DNA from: Stomoxys calcitrans | Lineage: Eukaryota; Arthropoda; Insecta; Diptera; Muscidae | Assembly (NCBI RefSeq): GCF_963082655.1 | Contig: NC_081552.1 | Location: 64,223,589 to 64,287,588, forward strand | Reading direction: 5' to 3' | DNA length: 64,000 bases | Part shown: positions 12,190 through 22,309 of the stretch, piece by piece | Position numbering within the stretch: the first letter of the stretch is position 1 | How the letters are laid out: every line of letters begins with the position of its first letter | Notes under the pieces: model-generated | Databases searched by the model: none | What the model was told of the DNA's origin: nothing | Seen by the model: only the letters and a program-made list of their open reading frames with translations | Position numbers and translations under genes: made by a program

Positions 12190-12297
12190 TCGAGAACTGC
12201 CCATGCATCCCGAAAAATGCACTGTTTGGTGTGGTTTGTACGCTGGTGGAATCATTGGACCGTATTTTTTGGACGCAACGTTACGGTGAATGAACAC
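12190..12297 (+). pseudogene. mariner transposase fragment, middle domain
   Basis: Plus-strand frame RELPMHPEKCTVWCGL followed by YAGGIIGPYF matches the part of mariner transposases just before the second catalytic Asp region (HPEKVTVWCG...GIIGPYFF in relatives). A frameshift near 12270 moves to NVTVNEH. Only about 35 codons remain. It abuts the N-terminal fragment of the same kind of transposase in the opposite orientation, with the junction near 12290-12297. Confidence 0.72.
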
Positions 12298-12372
12298 ATT
12301 TCGAACCGAACACTGATTTTGGTAATAAAATTCAATGATTTGCAAGCGTTGCTCGTTAGTAAGTCTATTCAT
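12290..12372 (-). pseudogene. mariner transposase N-terminal fragment
   Basis: Minus-strand ATG at 12370-12372 opens MNRLTNEQRLQIIEFYYQNQ then CSVRNVF, a typical first helix of a mariner DNA-binding domain (relatives read RLTPEQRLQI...YYENxxSVKNVF). After about 27 codons the similarity stops at the inversion junction. No DDD catalytic residues are left, so it cannot act in transposition. Confidence 0.75.
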
Positions 12373-12552
12373 GATGAAATGTCAAAGCATACTGAGCATC
12401 TTTCTCTTTGACACCATGTCTGAAATCCCACGTGATCTGTCAAATACTAACTGATAGAAGAAAGAATGCGATTACAGAGTCACAAGCTGTGAAAAAATTT
12501 GTCAACGCCGACTATATGAAAAATCCGCAATTACTTTTTAGGCAACCCAATA
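12373..12552 (-). mobile_element. mariner 5' UTR and terminal inverted repeat
   Basis: Reading minus from 12552: TATTGGGTTGCCTAAAAAGT then AATTGCGGATTTTT, the terminal repeat of a mariner family common in insects, followed by an untranslated leader (ACAGCTTGTGACTCTGTAAT) to the ATG at 12372. The outermost TA is the expected mariner target dinucleotide. The other terminal repeat is not present. Confidence 0.72.
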
Positions 12553-12666
12553 CTTCTTCGTGAGTTAGAAGGTTCTCCTCCTCACTCTTGTTTTCAGAAA
12601 TTCCAGACCTCGGATGGTAGATGCGATTTAAACGAAATTTTTTGTTCTCTCTAATAGTAACCTAAA
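12553..12666. other. Short spacer
   Basis: About 115 bp between the mariner terminus and the next DINE. Nothing recognised. Confidence 0.35.
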
Positions 12667-13690
12667 AACAAGTAAAAGCGTGCTAAGTTCGGCCGGGCCG
12701 AATCTTATATACCCTCCACCATGGATCGCATTTGTCGAGTTCTTTTCCTGGCATCTCTTCTTAGGCAAAAAAAGGATATAAGAAAAGATTTGCTCTGCTA
12801 TTAGAGCGATATCAAGATATGGTCCAGTTTGGACCACAATTAAAATATATGTTGGAGACCTGTGTAAAATTTCAGCCAATTCGAATAAGAATTGCGCCCT
12901 TTGTGGGCTCAAGAAGTAAAATAGAGAGATCGATTTATATGGGAGCTATATCAGGCTATAAACCGATTCAGACCATAATAAACACGTATGTTAATGGTCA
13001 TGAGAGAATCCGTCGTACAAAATTTCAGGCAAATCGGATAATAATTGCGACCTCTAGAGGCTCAAGATCCCAGATCGGTTTATATGGCAGCTGTATCAGG
13101 TTATGAACCGATTTCAAACATATTTGGCACATTTGTTGGATATCATAACAAAATACTACGTGCCAAAATTCATTCAAATTGGATAAGAATTGCGCCCTCT
13201 AGAGGCTCAAGAAGTCAAGACCCAAGATCGGTTTATATGGCAGCTGTATCAGGTTATGAACCGATTTGAACCATACTTGGCACAGTTGTTGGATGTCATA
13301 AAAAACACGTCGTGCAAAATTTCATTCTAATCGTATAAGAATTGCGCACTCTAGAGGCTCAAGAAGTCAAGACCCAAGATCGGTTTATATGGCAGCTATA
13401 TCAGGTTATGGACCGATATGGCCCATTTACAATACCAACCGACCTACACTAATAAGAAGTATTTGTGCAAAATTTCAAGCGCCTAGCTTAACTCCTTCGG
13501 AAGTTAGCGTGCTTTCGACAGACAGACGGACGGACGGACGGACAGACGGACGGACATGGCTAGATCGACATAAAATTTCACGACGATCAAGAATATATAT
13601 ACTTTATGGGGTCTCAGACGAATATTTCGAGTAGTTACAAACAGAATGACGAAATTAGTATACCCCCCATCTTATGGTGGAGGGTATAAA
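12667..13690 (-). mobile_element. DINE family A, inverted copy of unit 4
   Basis: Shares private variants with 5895-7078 in reverse orientation (AATTAAAATATATGTTGG, GCACATTTGTTGGATATC, ATTCTAATCGTATAAGAATT). It lacks one 153-bp unit and has a 12-bp deletion near 13065 that joins GGCTCAAG to ATCCCAG. GTCY at about 13516-13556. Confidence 0.85.
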
Positions 13691-14652
13691 AAGGATATAA
13701 GAAAAGAAGTTAAATAGAGAGATCGATTTATATGGGAGCTATATCAGGCTATAAACCGATTCAGACCATAATAAACACGTATGTTAATGGTCATGAGAGA
13801 ATCCGTCGTACAAAATTTCAGGCAAATCGGATAATAATTGCGACCTCTAGAGGCTCAAGAAGTCAAGATCCCAGATCGGTTTATATGGCAGCTATATCAG
13901 GTTATGAACCGATTTGAACCATATTTGGCACAGTTGTTGGACATCATAACCAAATACTACGTGCCAAAATTCATTCAAATTGGATAAGAATTGCGCCCTC
14001 TAGAGGCTCAAGAAGTCAAGACCCAAGATCGGTTTATATGACAGCTATATCAGGTTATGGACCGATTTGAACCATACTTGGCACAGTTGTTGGATATCGT
14101 AACAAAATACGTCGTGCAAAATTTCATTCCAATCGGATAAGAATTGCGCACTCTAGAGGCTCAAGAAGTCAAGACCCAAGATCGGTTTATATGGCAGCTG
14201 TATCAGGTTATGGACCGATTTGAACCATACTTGGCACAGTTGTTGGATGTCATAACGAAACACGTCGTGCAAAATTTCATTCCAATCGGATAAGAATTGC
14301 GCACTCTAGAGGCTCAAGAAGTCAAGACCCAAGATCGGTTTATATGGCAGCTATATCAGGTTATGGACCGATATGGCCCATTTACAATACCAACCGACCT
14401 ACACTAATAAGAAGTATTTGTGCAAAATTTCAAGCGGCTAGCTTTACTCCTTCGGAAGTTAGCGTGCTTTCGACAGACAGACGGACGGACGGACGGACGG
14501 ACGGACAGACGGACGGACATGGCTAGATCGACATAAAATTTCACGACGATCAAGAATATATATACTTTATGGGGTCTCAGATGAATATTTCGAGTAGTTA
14601 CAAACAGAATGACGAAATTAGTATACCCCCCATCTTATGGTGGAGGGTATAA
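13691..14652 (-). mobile_element. DINE family A, inverted truncated unit
   Basis: Begins at the same truncated junction (GGATATAAGAAAAGAAGTTA) seen at 3956, 4899, 5894 and 8142, in reverse orientation. It ends ATGGTGGAGGGTATAA. GTCY at about 14475-14518. With 12667-13690 it mirrors the two-block arrangement of 4900-7078. Confidence 0.83.
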
Positions 14653-14679
14653 CAACAAATAACAAGTAAAAAGGCGTTA

Positions 14680-14698
14680 AGTTCGGCCGGGCCGAACT
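14680..14698. other. Perfect 3' hairpin of family B
   Basis: AGTTCGGCCGGGCCGAACT is a perfect palindrome around a single central G; with the outer A and T it reaches 21 bp. It lies about 20 bp inside the element end, the position of the 3' stem-loop of Helitron-type elements. Family A carries a shorter version with 7-bp arms. Confidence 0.85.
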
Positions 14699-15406
14699 TT
14701 GGATACCCACCACCTCGGGTATACATGTAAACCACCTTTCATCAAAATTCGGTGAAAATTTCATACCTTATGACCCATATCAGTTATATCAAAACATGTT
14801 CCGATTTGGACCAAATACTAATAAGTACAGTAGCTATATCTAAAAATTAACCGATCTGAACCATATACGACACGGATGTTGAAAAGCCTAACGTAAGTTA
14901 CTATGTAAAATTTCAGTGAAATTGGATTATAAATGCGCTTTTTATGGGGCAAAGACTTTAAATCGAAAGATCGGTCTACATGGCAGCTATATTCAAATCT
15001 GGATCGATCTGGGCAAAATTGAAGAAGGACGTCGAAGAGCCTAACTAAACTCACTGTCTCAAATTTCAGCGACATCGGACTATAAATGCGTCTTTATGGC
15101 CCCAAAACCTAAAACCTAGATATCGGTCTATATGGCAGCTATATCTTAATTTGGACCGATCTGTGCGATATTGCAGATGTATGTCAAGGAGCTTAACTTA
15201 ACTCACTGTCCCAAATTTCGGCAACATGGACAATAAATGAGCATTTTATGGGCCCAAAACCTTAAATCAAGAAACCGGTCTATATAGCAGCTATATCCAA
15301 ATCTGAACCGATCTGCGCCAAATTGAAGAAAGATGTCGAGGGGTCTAACGCAACTCACTGTCCCAAATTTCAGCAAAATCGGGTAATAAATGTGGCTTTT
15401 ATGGGC

Positions 15407-16015
15407 CTAACACCATAAATCGGAGGATCGGTCTATATGGCAGCTATATCCAAATCTGAACCGATCTGAGCCAAATTGACAAAGGATGTCGAAGGGCCTA
15501 ACACAACTCACTGTTCCGAATTTCAGTGGAATCGGATAAAAGATGTGGCTTTTATGGCCCTTAGACCCTAAATCGGAGGGTCGGTCTATATGGCAGCTAT
15601 ATCCAAATCTGAACCGATCTGAGCCAAATTGACGAAGGATGTCGAAGGGCCTAACAAAACTCACTGTCCCAAATTTTAGCAAAATCGGGTAATAAATGTG
15701 GCTTTTATGGGCCTTAGACCCTAAACCGGAGGATCGGTCTATATGGCAGCTATATCCAAATCTGAACCGATCTGGGCCAAATTGACAAAGGATGTCGAAG
15801 AGCCTAACACAACTTACTGTCCCGAATTTCAGTGGAATCTGATAAAAGATGTGGCTTTTATGGCCCTTTGACCCTAAATCGGAGGGTCGGTCTATATGGC
15901 AGCTATATCCAAATCTGGACCGATCTGAGCCAAATTGACGAAGGATGTCGAAGGGCCTAACAAAATTCACTGTCCTGAATTTCAGCAAAATCGGATAATA
16001 AATGTGGCTTTTTTG
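15407..16015 (-). repeat. 153-bp tandem array with 306-bp dimer structure (family B)
   Basis: GTCTATATGG recurs at 15431, 15584, 15737 and 15890, exactly 153 bp apart. Units alternate between two types: one with GGAGGATCGG and CAGCAAAATCGG(G), the other with GGAGGGTCGG and CAGTGGAATC. The true period is therefore 306 bp. The 193-codon minus-strand ORF here is an effect of the multiple-of-three unit and not a gene. Confidence 0.85.
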
Positions 16016-16341
16016 GGCCTAAGACCCTAAATCGGCGGATCGGTCTATATGGGGGCTATATCAAGATATAGTCCGATATAGCCCATCTTCGAACTTAACC
16101 TGCTTATGGACAAAAAAAGAATCTGTGCAAAATTTCAGCTCAATATATCAATTTTTAAAGACTGTAGCGTGATTTCAACAGACAGACGGACAGACGGACA
16201 GACGGACGGACATGCCTAGATCGTCTTAGATTTTTACGCTGATCAAGAATATATATACTTTATAGGGTCGGAAATGGATATTTCGATGTGTTGCAAACGG
16301 AATGACAAAATGAATATACCCCCATCCTTCGGTGGTGGGTA

Positions 16342-18070
16342 TAAAAAGGCGTTAAGTTCGGCCGGGCCGAACTTGGATACCCACCACCTCGGGTATATAT
16401 GTAAACCACCTTTCATTAAAATGCGGTGAAAATTTCATACCTTATGACCCATATCAGTTATATCAAAACATGTTCCGATTTGGACCAAATACTAATAAGT
16501 ACAATAGCTATATCTAAAAATTAACCAATCTGAACCATATACGACACGGATGTTGAAAAGCCCAACATAAGTTATTATGTAAAATTTCAGTGAAATCGGA
16601 TTATAAATGCGCTTTTTATGAAGCAAAGACTTTAAATCGAGAGATCGGTCTACATGGCAGGTATTTTCAAATCTGGATAGATCTGGGCAAAATTGAAGAA
16701 AGACGTCGAAGAGCCTAACTAAACTCACTGTCTCACATTTCAGCGACATCGGACAATAAATGCGTCTTTATGGCCCCAAAACCCAAAATATAGATATCGG
16801 TCTATATGGCAGCTATATCTAAATTTGGACTGATCTGTGCGATATTGCAGATGTATGTCAAGGGCTTAACTTAACTCACTGTCCCAAATTTCAGCAAAAT
16901 CGGGTAATAAATGTGGCTTTTATGGGCCTAACACCATAGATCGGAGGATCGGTCTATATGGCAGCGATATCCAAATCTGAACCGATCTGAGCCAAATTGA
17001 CAAATGATGTCGAAGGGCCTAACAAAACTCACTGTCCCGAATTTCAGTGGAATCGGATAAAAGATGTGGCTTTTTTGGCCCTTAGACCTTAAATCGGAGG
17101 GTCGGTCTATATGGCAGCTATATCCAAATCTGAACCGATCTGAGCCAAATTGACGAAGTATGTCGAAGGGCCTAGCAAAACTCACTGTTCCGAATTTCAG
17201 CAAAATCGGGTAATGAATGTGGCTTTTATGGGCCTAACACCATAAATCGGAGGATCGGTCTATATGGCAGCTATATCCAAATCTAAACCGATCTGGGCCA
17301 AATTAATAAAGGATGTCGAAGGGCCTAACACAACTCACTGTGTCCCGATTTTCAGCGGATAAAAAATGTGGCTTTTATGGCCCTTAGACCCTAAATCGGA
17401 GGGTCGGTCTATATGGCAGCTATATCCAAATCTGAACCGATCTGAGCCAAATTGACGAAGGATGTCGAAGGGCCTAACAAAACTCACTGTCCCAAATTTC
17501 AGCAAAATCGGGTAATAAATGTGGCTTTTATGGGCCTTAGACCCTAAATCGGAGGATCGGTCTATATGGCAGCTATATCCAAATCTGAACCGATCTGAGC
17601 CAAATTGACAAAGGATGTCGAAGGGCCTAACACAACTCACTGTCCCGATTTTCAGCGGAATCGGAAATAAATTATGCTTTTATGGCCCTTAGACCCTAAA
17701 TCGGAGGATCGGTCTATATGGCAGCTATATCCAAATCTGGACCGATCTGAGCCAAATTGACGAAGGATATCGAAGGGCCTAACAAAACTCACTTTTCCAA
17801 ATTTCAGCAAAATCGGATAATAAATGTGGCTTTAATGGGCCTAAGACCCTAAATCGGCGGATCGGTCGATATGGGGGCTATATGAAGATATAGTCCGGTA
17901 TAGCCCATCTTCGAACTTAACCTGCTTATGGACAAAAAAAGAATCTGTGCAAAATTTCAGCTCAATATCTGAATTTTTAAAGACTGTAGCGTGATTTCAA
18001 CAGACAGACGGACAGACGGACGGACATGCCTAGATCGTCTTAGATTTTTACGCTGATCAAGAATATATAT
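16342..18070 (-). mobile_element. DINE family B, first part (split by LINE)
   Basis: Starts AAAAAGGCGTTAAGTTCGG, sharing its first bases with the end of the previous copy and lacking AACAAGT. It holds alternating 153-bp units and a GACAGACGG tract at about 18001-18026. It stops at GATCAAGAATATATAT, where the LINE is inserted, and resumes at 22703. Confidence 0.85.
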
Positions 18071-18071
18071 A
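18061..18071. repeat. Target-site duplication, left copy (other at 22703-22713)
   Basis: GAATATATATA occurs at both LINE borders. The site is low complexity and native to the DINE element, so the exact length (about 9-12 bp) is uncertain. Confidence 0.6.
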
Positions 18072-18286
18072 TTATTATTTTATTATTTATTAATAGATTT
18101 TTGAGTACACAATGATAGAGGTTTGAGATTCAGTGTTGTTGTAAATCTATAAAGCTGGCATAGCAAGAATGCTGTTAGCCATATAATTCATTGATATTAC
18201 CAAAGGTTGGCTGATTATAGTATGTTAATCTATGTTATATAAAGTTGTTTACATATTGGAGACTATAAAAAAGAGAAAGTGCTATT

Positions 18287-21200
18287 TTAAAAGTTAAATT
18301 CATTTTGTATAAAGTTTCTATATTTAATACAATTTTCTAAATATTTGTATAGAGATAAAAAATTCGTGCCATTCAATATGCTTATTACTTCGTTTACATT
18401 AAGTGTGGGCTTATTAAAGTAAATAATTCTGAGATTTGTGTATATTGGGCACGAGCCGATAAAGTGGAAGGTGTTCTCGGTTTCGTCTGTGTTACAAATT
18501 GAGCAAACGCCATCGGTATTGTCTCTGAAAGATCTAGCATTTAAATTAAGTAACCCGCCTCTAGCCTTTACAATGATACTTGTAGCACGTGAAGATAAGT
18601 TCGCAGTGAGTTCCGGTATCCTGGTGTATTCAAGCTGTGGGTAAAGGTCATGGAACTGTGAGCCTTTTGCCCTAACCTCAAAATCTAATCTCTCCTTTGA
18701 TTTAAGTAGTTCTATAACTTCTTTCCAGTACGAGGGTAAATGTGTCGCGTTGTAGTGCAAAGAAAATTGCAGAGATTGGCATATATTGGACCATTCTTCT
18801 GCCCAAGACATATTCAGTTCTATGATCTTCAGCGCAAGAATACGTGGTAATCGTCGACAGTCTAGTTGGAGTACTCTGTCAATGTAGCAAAAATGTGTCT
18901 TCAATGTAGAACAGAAAAGTGAATTGAATCCAGTTTCCAGATATAACATGTAGTTAGGCGTATTGTTAGGCAGATATAACATTTTCTTAATAAAGAATCT
19001 AAACAATTTCTCCACGTCCTCATATCTTACACATCCCCAAATTTCTGCGGCATAACACATTATAGACTTTGAACACGATTCAAAAATTTTAAGTTTATTA
19101 GCCTTCGATATTTTTGGGTGATTAATATATCTTGACCAAGTAGAATTTATCGCCATTTTAGACGCAGTGAGCTTGTTCTGAAGATGTTTTCTAAAAGATA
19201 AGTTGTAACTTAATTCGACACCAAGGTAAGTGTAACTATTCACAATTTCGATATTCTGATTCCCAAACCGCCAATTCAAGTTTCTAGCGACTCTTGTGCC
19301 CTTCCGGAAAATAAGTATCTTAGATTTGGCAAGGTTTACCTTCAGACTCCATGTCAAACAATACTCCTCAAGAACGTTAATCATATCTTGTAACCCTTCT
19401 GCAGTTTCAGACAGAATGACAATGTCGTCTGCATACAAAAGAACTTTAATGTTAGTATCTGCTACGTTCACACCTCCTGGTAAAGAATCGGGTAAGTCAT
19501 TAACATATAAAGAAAACAGTACTGGGCTGAGTGTACAACCCTGCTTCACTCCTGTTTCCACCGAAAAGTAATCTGAGAATGCATTTCCGTCCCAGATTTT
19601 ACTCGTAGTATTTTCATACAATAGTTGCAATATCCGCACAATCTTCGTAGAGAGTCCATAGCTTGACAATTTATAAAATAAGCTGTTTCTGGGGATCAGA
19701 TCGAAAGCAGATGAGAAATCTACAAAGAAAGCGTAGGTAGCCTTGTTCTTCAAATTATTCAAATTAACAATGTTAACCAGATTGAATATATTGTCAAGCG
19801 TGGAGTACTCTTTTCTGAACCCAGACTGGAACTCATTTAGAATGTCATTTCTTTCTATCCAAGCAGATATCCGATTCAAAAGCAAAGAGTTAAAGATCTT
19901 ACAGTTAGTGTTTAGAAGTGAAAGTCCCCTATAATTAGCCGCAATGTTAACGTCACCTTTTTTAAACAACGGTATCAAGGTAGATTCTCTGAAAGATAAC
20001 GGAATCCTTTCATTAAGGAATATAGTGTTGAAGACAGCCAATATTTCTTCTAGAAAATTGCGAGGAGCGTATTTATAGAACTCATAAGGGATTCCATCCA
20101 GCCCTGGAGACTTATTTCTTCTAAGCCCTTTAATAACAAAAAATAGTTCACACAGTTCAAAGGGAGAGTCAAGGAATGGGTCGACGTAATAAGGCAAACA
20201 CCAGTGTATGTTCTCGGATTCCTTTCGGTTAAGTAGTAATGCCTTAAAATGTACCATGTAATCATCAGCATTAAGATTTCCTTTTGAATTTTGTGATCTA
20301 TTCTTCAATGAATTCGACAAGTTCCACCAATCCTTGCTACTCGTTACTCTGTCCAGTCTTCTGAGGTTCTCATTATAATATTCCAATTTCTTCCTACTAC
20401 ATAGTCTTTGAAACTTGGTTCTCGATGAATAATATCTTTTCTTATTAACATCAGTATGGAGAGCCCTAAACGCTTTAAGGTTCCTGCGCATTACTGAGCG
20501 CAAACGGAAGCATGTCCAATCAAACCACGGCTGTTTAGGCTCAAAAAATTTCCTGTTTGTGTTTTTGACATGTGCCTGTCTAATCTTTTGCGTTATACCG
20601 CAGATCATGTCGTCCACAGACATATCTGCACGGTAGTATCCATTCACTGGGGTGTTACCCAGATTTAACCCGTATTGAGTCATATTTCTATCGCTCCAAT
20701 AAAGTCTTCTAGTATCATTCTGTTTAGTCACATTGCTAGAATGCTTTGGGATTTTAAGCTGGAGACAGATGGGCATGTGGTCTGAAAACGGCTTAGCAAG
20801 TATTGCAAAATTCTCAATATATTGCAACAAATCAGATGAGCAAATGCAGTAATCTATCAATGAGCTTCCCATTACACCAAAGAAACTAAGTTTTCCATCC
20901 AAATCACCTAAAGTCCTTCCATTTACCACAATACCACCTATGTCCTCAATCATATTCAAAAGCCGTCTCCCTTGTGTATTTATATTCTTATCTTTAGAGC
21001 ACCTAATTACATTTATATGAGGTTGGTCCCTGATTATATTTTCGTCCAGGACTTGTTGTTCACCTATTCTTGCATTTAGATCTCCCATAATACAGAAGCT
21101 GGTTGGATTTAGACTGCTCAAAAATGATACAAACTTATCTGCATCGTTCTTCCAGCTCGTACTATTCAGATAGGTCGGGATAAGTTGGAATAAATTTCCG

Positions 21201-21517
21201 TCAATATTCACAGATAGCATTGTATGGCTATTGCATTCGGTAAAGTTTAGCTTGTATTTCTTTTTCATTTCTCTTTTGTAACCGAATAGGCAACCTCCAC
21301 TAGCACGACCCGATTTATGTATTTTAATTGCTTCAACCCAGTGTAGACAATAATTTTGAAAAAATGATGAGAAATAAGTTTGTTTATTAGCAACAACATG
21401 GGTTTCAAACAAAAAGAAAATATCAAACTTATTTAAAAAGGTTATAAAGTTTCCAAAATTTAGCGATTTTTCAAGGTTACAAACGTTATAAGCTATTATA
21501 TGGCACGAATCAGCTAG
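18287..21517 (-). CDS. LINE ORF2: APE endonuclease and reverse transcriptase
   Basis: A 1076-codon frame read from the codon after the ORF1 stop (CTA, 21515-21517) to TAA (18287-18289). APE domain, residues 1-255: AYNVCNL with catalytic Asn11, LFETHVV with Glu38, GDLNARIG (145-152), SLIDYC (about 219-224) and SDHMP (245-249). Reverse transcriptase, about 440-760: NKSPGLDGIP, FKKGD, FQSGFRKEYST, VDFSSAFD with the first catalytic Asp (599-606), GVKQGCTLSP and the catalytic box YADD (695-698). A C-terminal Cys-His motif C-x2-C-x9-H-x4-C lies at 1005-1023. It would nick target DNA and copy the element RNA by target-primed reverse transcription in the nucleus. Key residues are all present. The frame has no ATG before residue 84, downstream of Asn11 and Glu38. 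It lies in the same frame as ORF1, separated only by TAG, which suggests readthrough or non-AUG reinitiation. Confidence 0.9.
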   Translation of the reverse strand, partial: LADSCHIIAYNVCNLEKSLNFGNFITFLNKFDIFFLFETHVVANKQTYFSSFFQNYCLHWVEAIKIHKSGRASGGCLFGYKREMKKKYKLNFTECNSHTMLSVNIDGNLFQLIPTYLNSTSWKNDADKFVSFLSSLNPTSFCIMGDLNARIGEQQVLDENIIRDQPHINVIRCSKDKNINTQGRRLLNMIEDIGGIVVNGRTLGDLDGKLSFFGVMGSSLIDYCICSSDLLQYIENFAILAKPFSDHMPICLQLKIPKHSSNVTKQNDTRRLYWSDRNMTQYGLNLGNTPVNGYYRADMSVDDMICGITQKIRQAHVKNTNRKFFEPKQPWFDWTCFRLRSVMRRNLKAFRALHTDVNKKRYYSSRTKFQRLCSRKKLEYYNENLRRLDRVTSSKDWWNLSNSLKNRSQNSKGNLNADDYMVHFKALLLNRKESENIHWCLPYYVDPFLDSPFELCELFFVIKGLRRNKSPGLDGIPYEFYKYAPRNFLEEILAVFNTIFLNERIPLSFRESTLIPLFKKGDVNIAANYRGLSLLNTNCKIFNSLLLNRISAWIERNDILNEFQSGFRKEYSTLDNIFNLVNIVNLNNLKNKATYAFFVDFSSAFDLIPRNSLFYKLSSYGLSTKIVRILQLLYENTTSKIWDGNAFSDYFSVETGVKQGCTLSPVLFSLYVNDLPDSLPGGVNVADTNIKVLLYADDIVILSETAEGLQDMINVLEEYCLTWSLKVNLAKSKILIFRKGTRVARNLNWRFGNQNIEIVNSYTYLGVELSYNLSFRKHLQNKLTASKMAINSTWSRYINHPKISKANKLKIFESCSKSIMCYAAEIWGCVRYEDVEKLFRFFIKKMLYLPNNTPNYMLYLETGFNSLFCSTLKTHFCYIDRVLQLDCRRLPRILALKIIELNMSWAEEWSNICQSLQFSLHYNATHLPSYWKEVIELLKSKERLDFEVRAKGSQFHDLYPQLEYTRIPELTANLSSRATSIIVKARGGLLNLNARSFRDNTDGVCSICNTDETENTFHFIGSCPIYTNLRIIYFNKPTLNVNEVISILNGTNFLSLYKYLENCIKYRNFIQNEFNF

Positions 21518-22309
21518 CTATTGTACATAAGGATTGTTATCGTTTTTATTTAATACTACGTTTTCGTTGCAAACAACCTCACAACTAAAACCGCATTCAG
21601 CTAATATATCTTCTAGAAATTTTACATCGTTTGTAGCGGAAGAACGTATCTTTCCATTGAACCAAGTAAAGCGTTTATCGTTGATGTAGATACAAAATTC
21701 ACCAAGCCGTACTTTTACATCTTTTTTATGCTTAGATATTACTTTGCTAACTTGCCTGAGATTGTATCTAATAGACTGTTCAGCTGCAGTGTAATCCTTC
21801 TGAATAAAAATTGCTTGTCCCTTAAGGTTACTTCTAGCATTTAAAACCCTTTGGACTTCGCTGGCGGTACCTAGTGTAAACACAAAAGATTTTCCAGAGG
21901 ATAGCATTTTGGTGTATGTGACGGTAACATCTGCATTCAACACGTCTTTACAGATGTCGGCGAGCTTCTTTTTTGCGGCCGGGATATTATTACAGGATAG
22001 TCCACTCACCATGATATTTGTGGTTCTCGATTTCTGGTCAACTAGTTCTAGACGGTTTGTTAATTTCTTTATGTCTTCCTTTAATTTAGAATTCTCATGT
22101 TTTAATTCTTCAATTTCATGTTTGATATCCGTCAGATCTTCTTTCTTTGCTACACCCTTCAATTTGTCGTCCAGGACTTCGCATAGTTTGCTCCATGTAA
22201 ACACGTCTTGATGACTGCTTACACTCATATTTAGGGACGGCGCGTATTTTTTTGGTGTATGTTCTTTATGATCAGGTGATGTCGATAAAAGAGTGCGCTT
22301 GCTGCTCAT
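21518..22309 (-). CDS. LINE ORF1 protein (coiled coil plus RRM-like)
   Basis: 263 residues from ATG (22307-22309, context CTAAATGAG) to TAG (21518-21520). Residues 1-40 are polar and probably disordered. Residues 55-95 (KKEDLTDIKHEIEELKHENS then KLKEDIKKL) show leucine heptads typical of a coiled coil. TTNIMVSGLS at about 97 starts an RRM-like fold, and 175-220 (basic, RYNLRQVSKVISKHKKDVKV) looks like the C-terminal domain of L1-type ORF1 proteins. There are no CCHC zinc knuckles. By analogy it binds the element RNA as a trimeric chaperone and forms the RNP with ORF2. The stop context is CAA-TAG-CTA, directly followed by the ORF2 frame. Confidence 0.85.
   Translation of the reverse strand: MSSKRTLLSTSPDHKEHTPKKYAPSLNMSVSSHQDVFTWSKLCEVLDDKLKGVAKKEDLTDIKHEIEELKHENSKLKEDIKKLTNRLELVDQKSRTTNIMVSGLSCNNIPAAKKKLADICKDVLNADVTVTYTKMLSSGKSFVFTLGTASEVQRVLNARSNLKGQAIFIQKDYTAAEQSIRYNLRQVSKVISKHKKDVKVRLGEFCIYINDKRFTWFNGKIRSSATNDVKFLEDILAECGFSCEVVCNENVVLNKNDNNPYVQ

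Larger units (their letters stand above)
14661..16346 (-). mobile_element. DINE family B, full length
   Basis: Complete element: AACAAGTAAAAAGGCGTTA, perfect hairpin, GGATACCCACCACCTCGGG at the left; nine to ten internal units; GACAGACGG tract at about 16180-16212; GATCAAGAATATATATAC; and CCATCCTTCGGTGGTGGGTA at the right. The next family B copy starts inside its terminal A run. Confidence 0.87.

Noticed and set aside
15407..15988. 193-codon minus-strand ORF with four repeats of about 51 residues (FDILRQFGSDRFRFGYSCHI type)
   Set aside because: The DNA unit is exactly 153 bp, so any frame without a stop in one unit stays open in all. It lies inside a DINE element, similar ORFs exist on both strands in other copies, and no conserved start or codon pattern is seen.
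18438..20000. Plus-strand ORFs opposite the LINE ORF2 (18438-18644, 19296-19571, 19743-19934)
   Set aside because: Antisense shadows of the well-supported reverse transcriptase frame.
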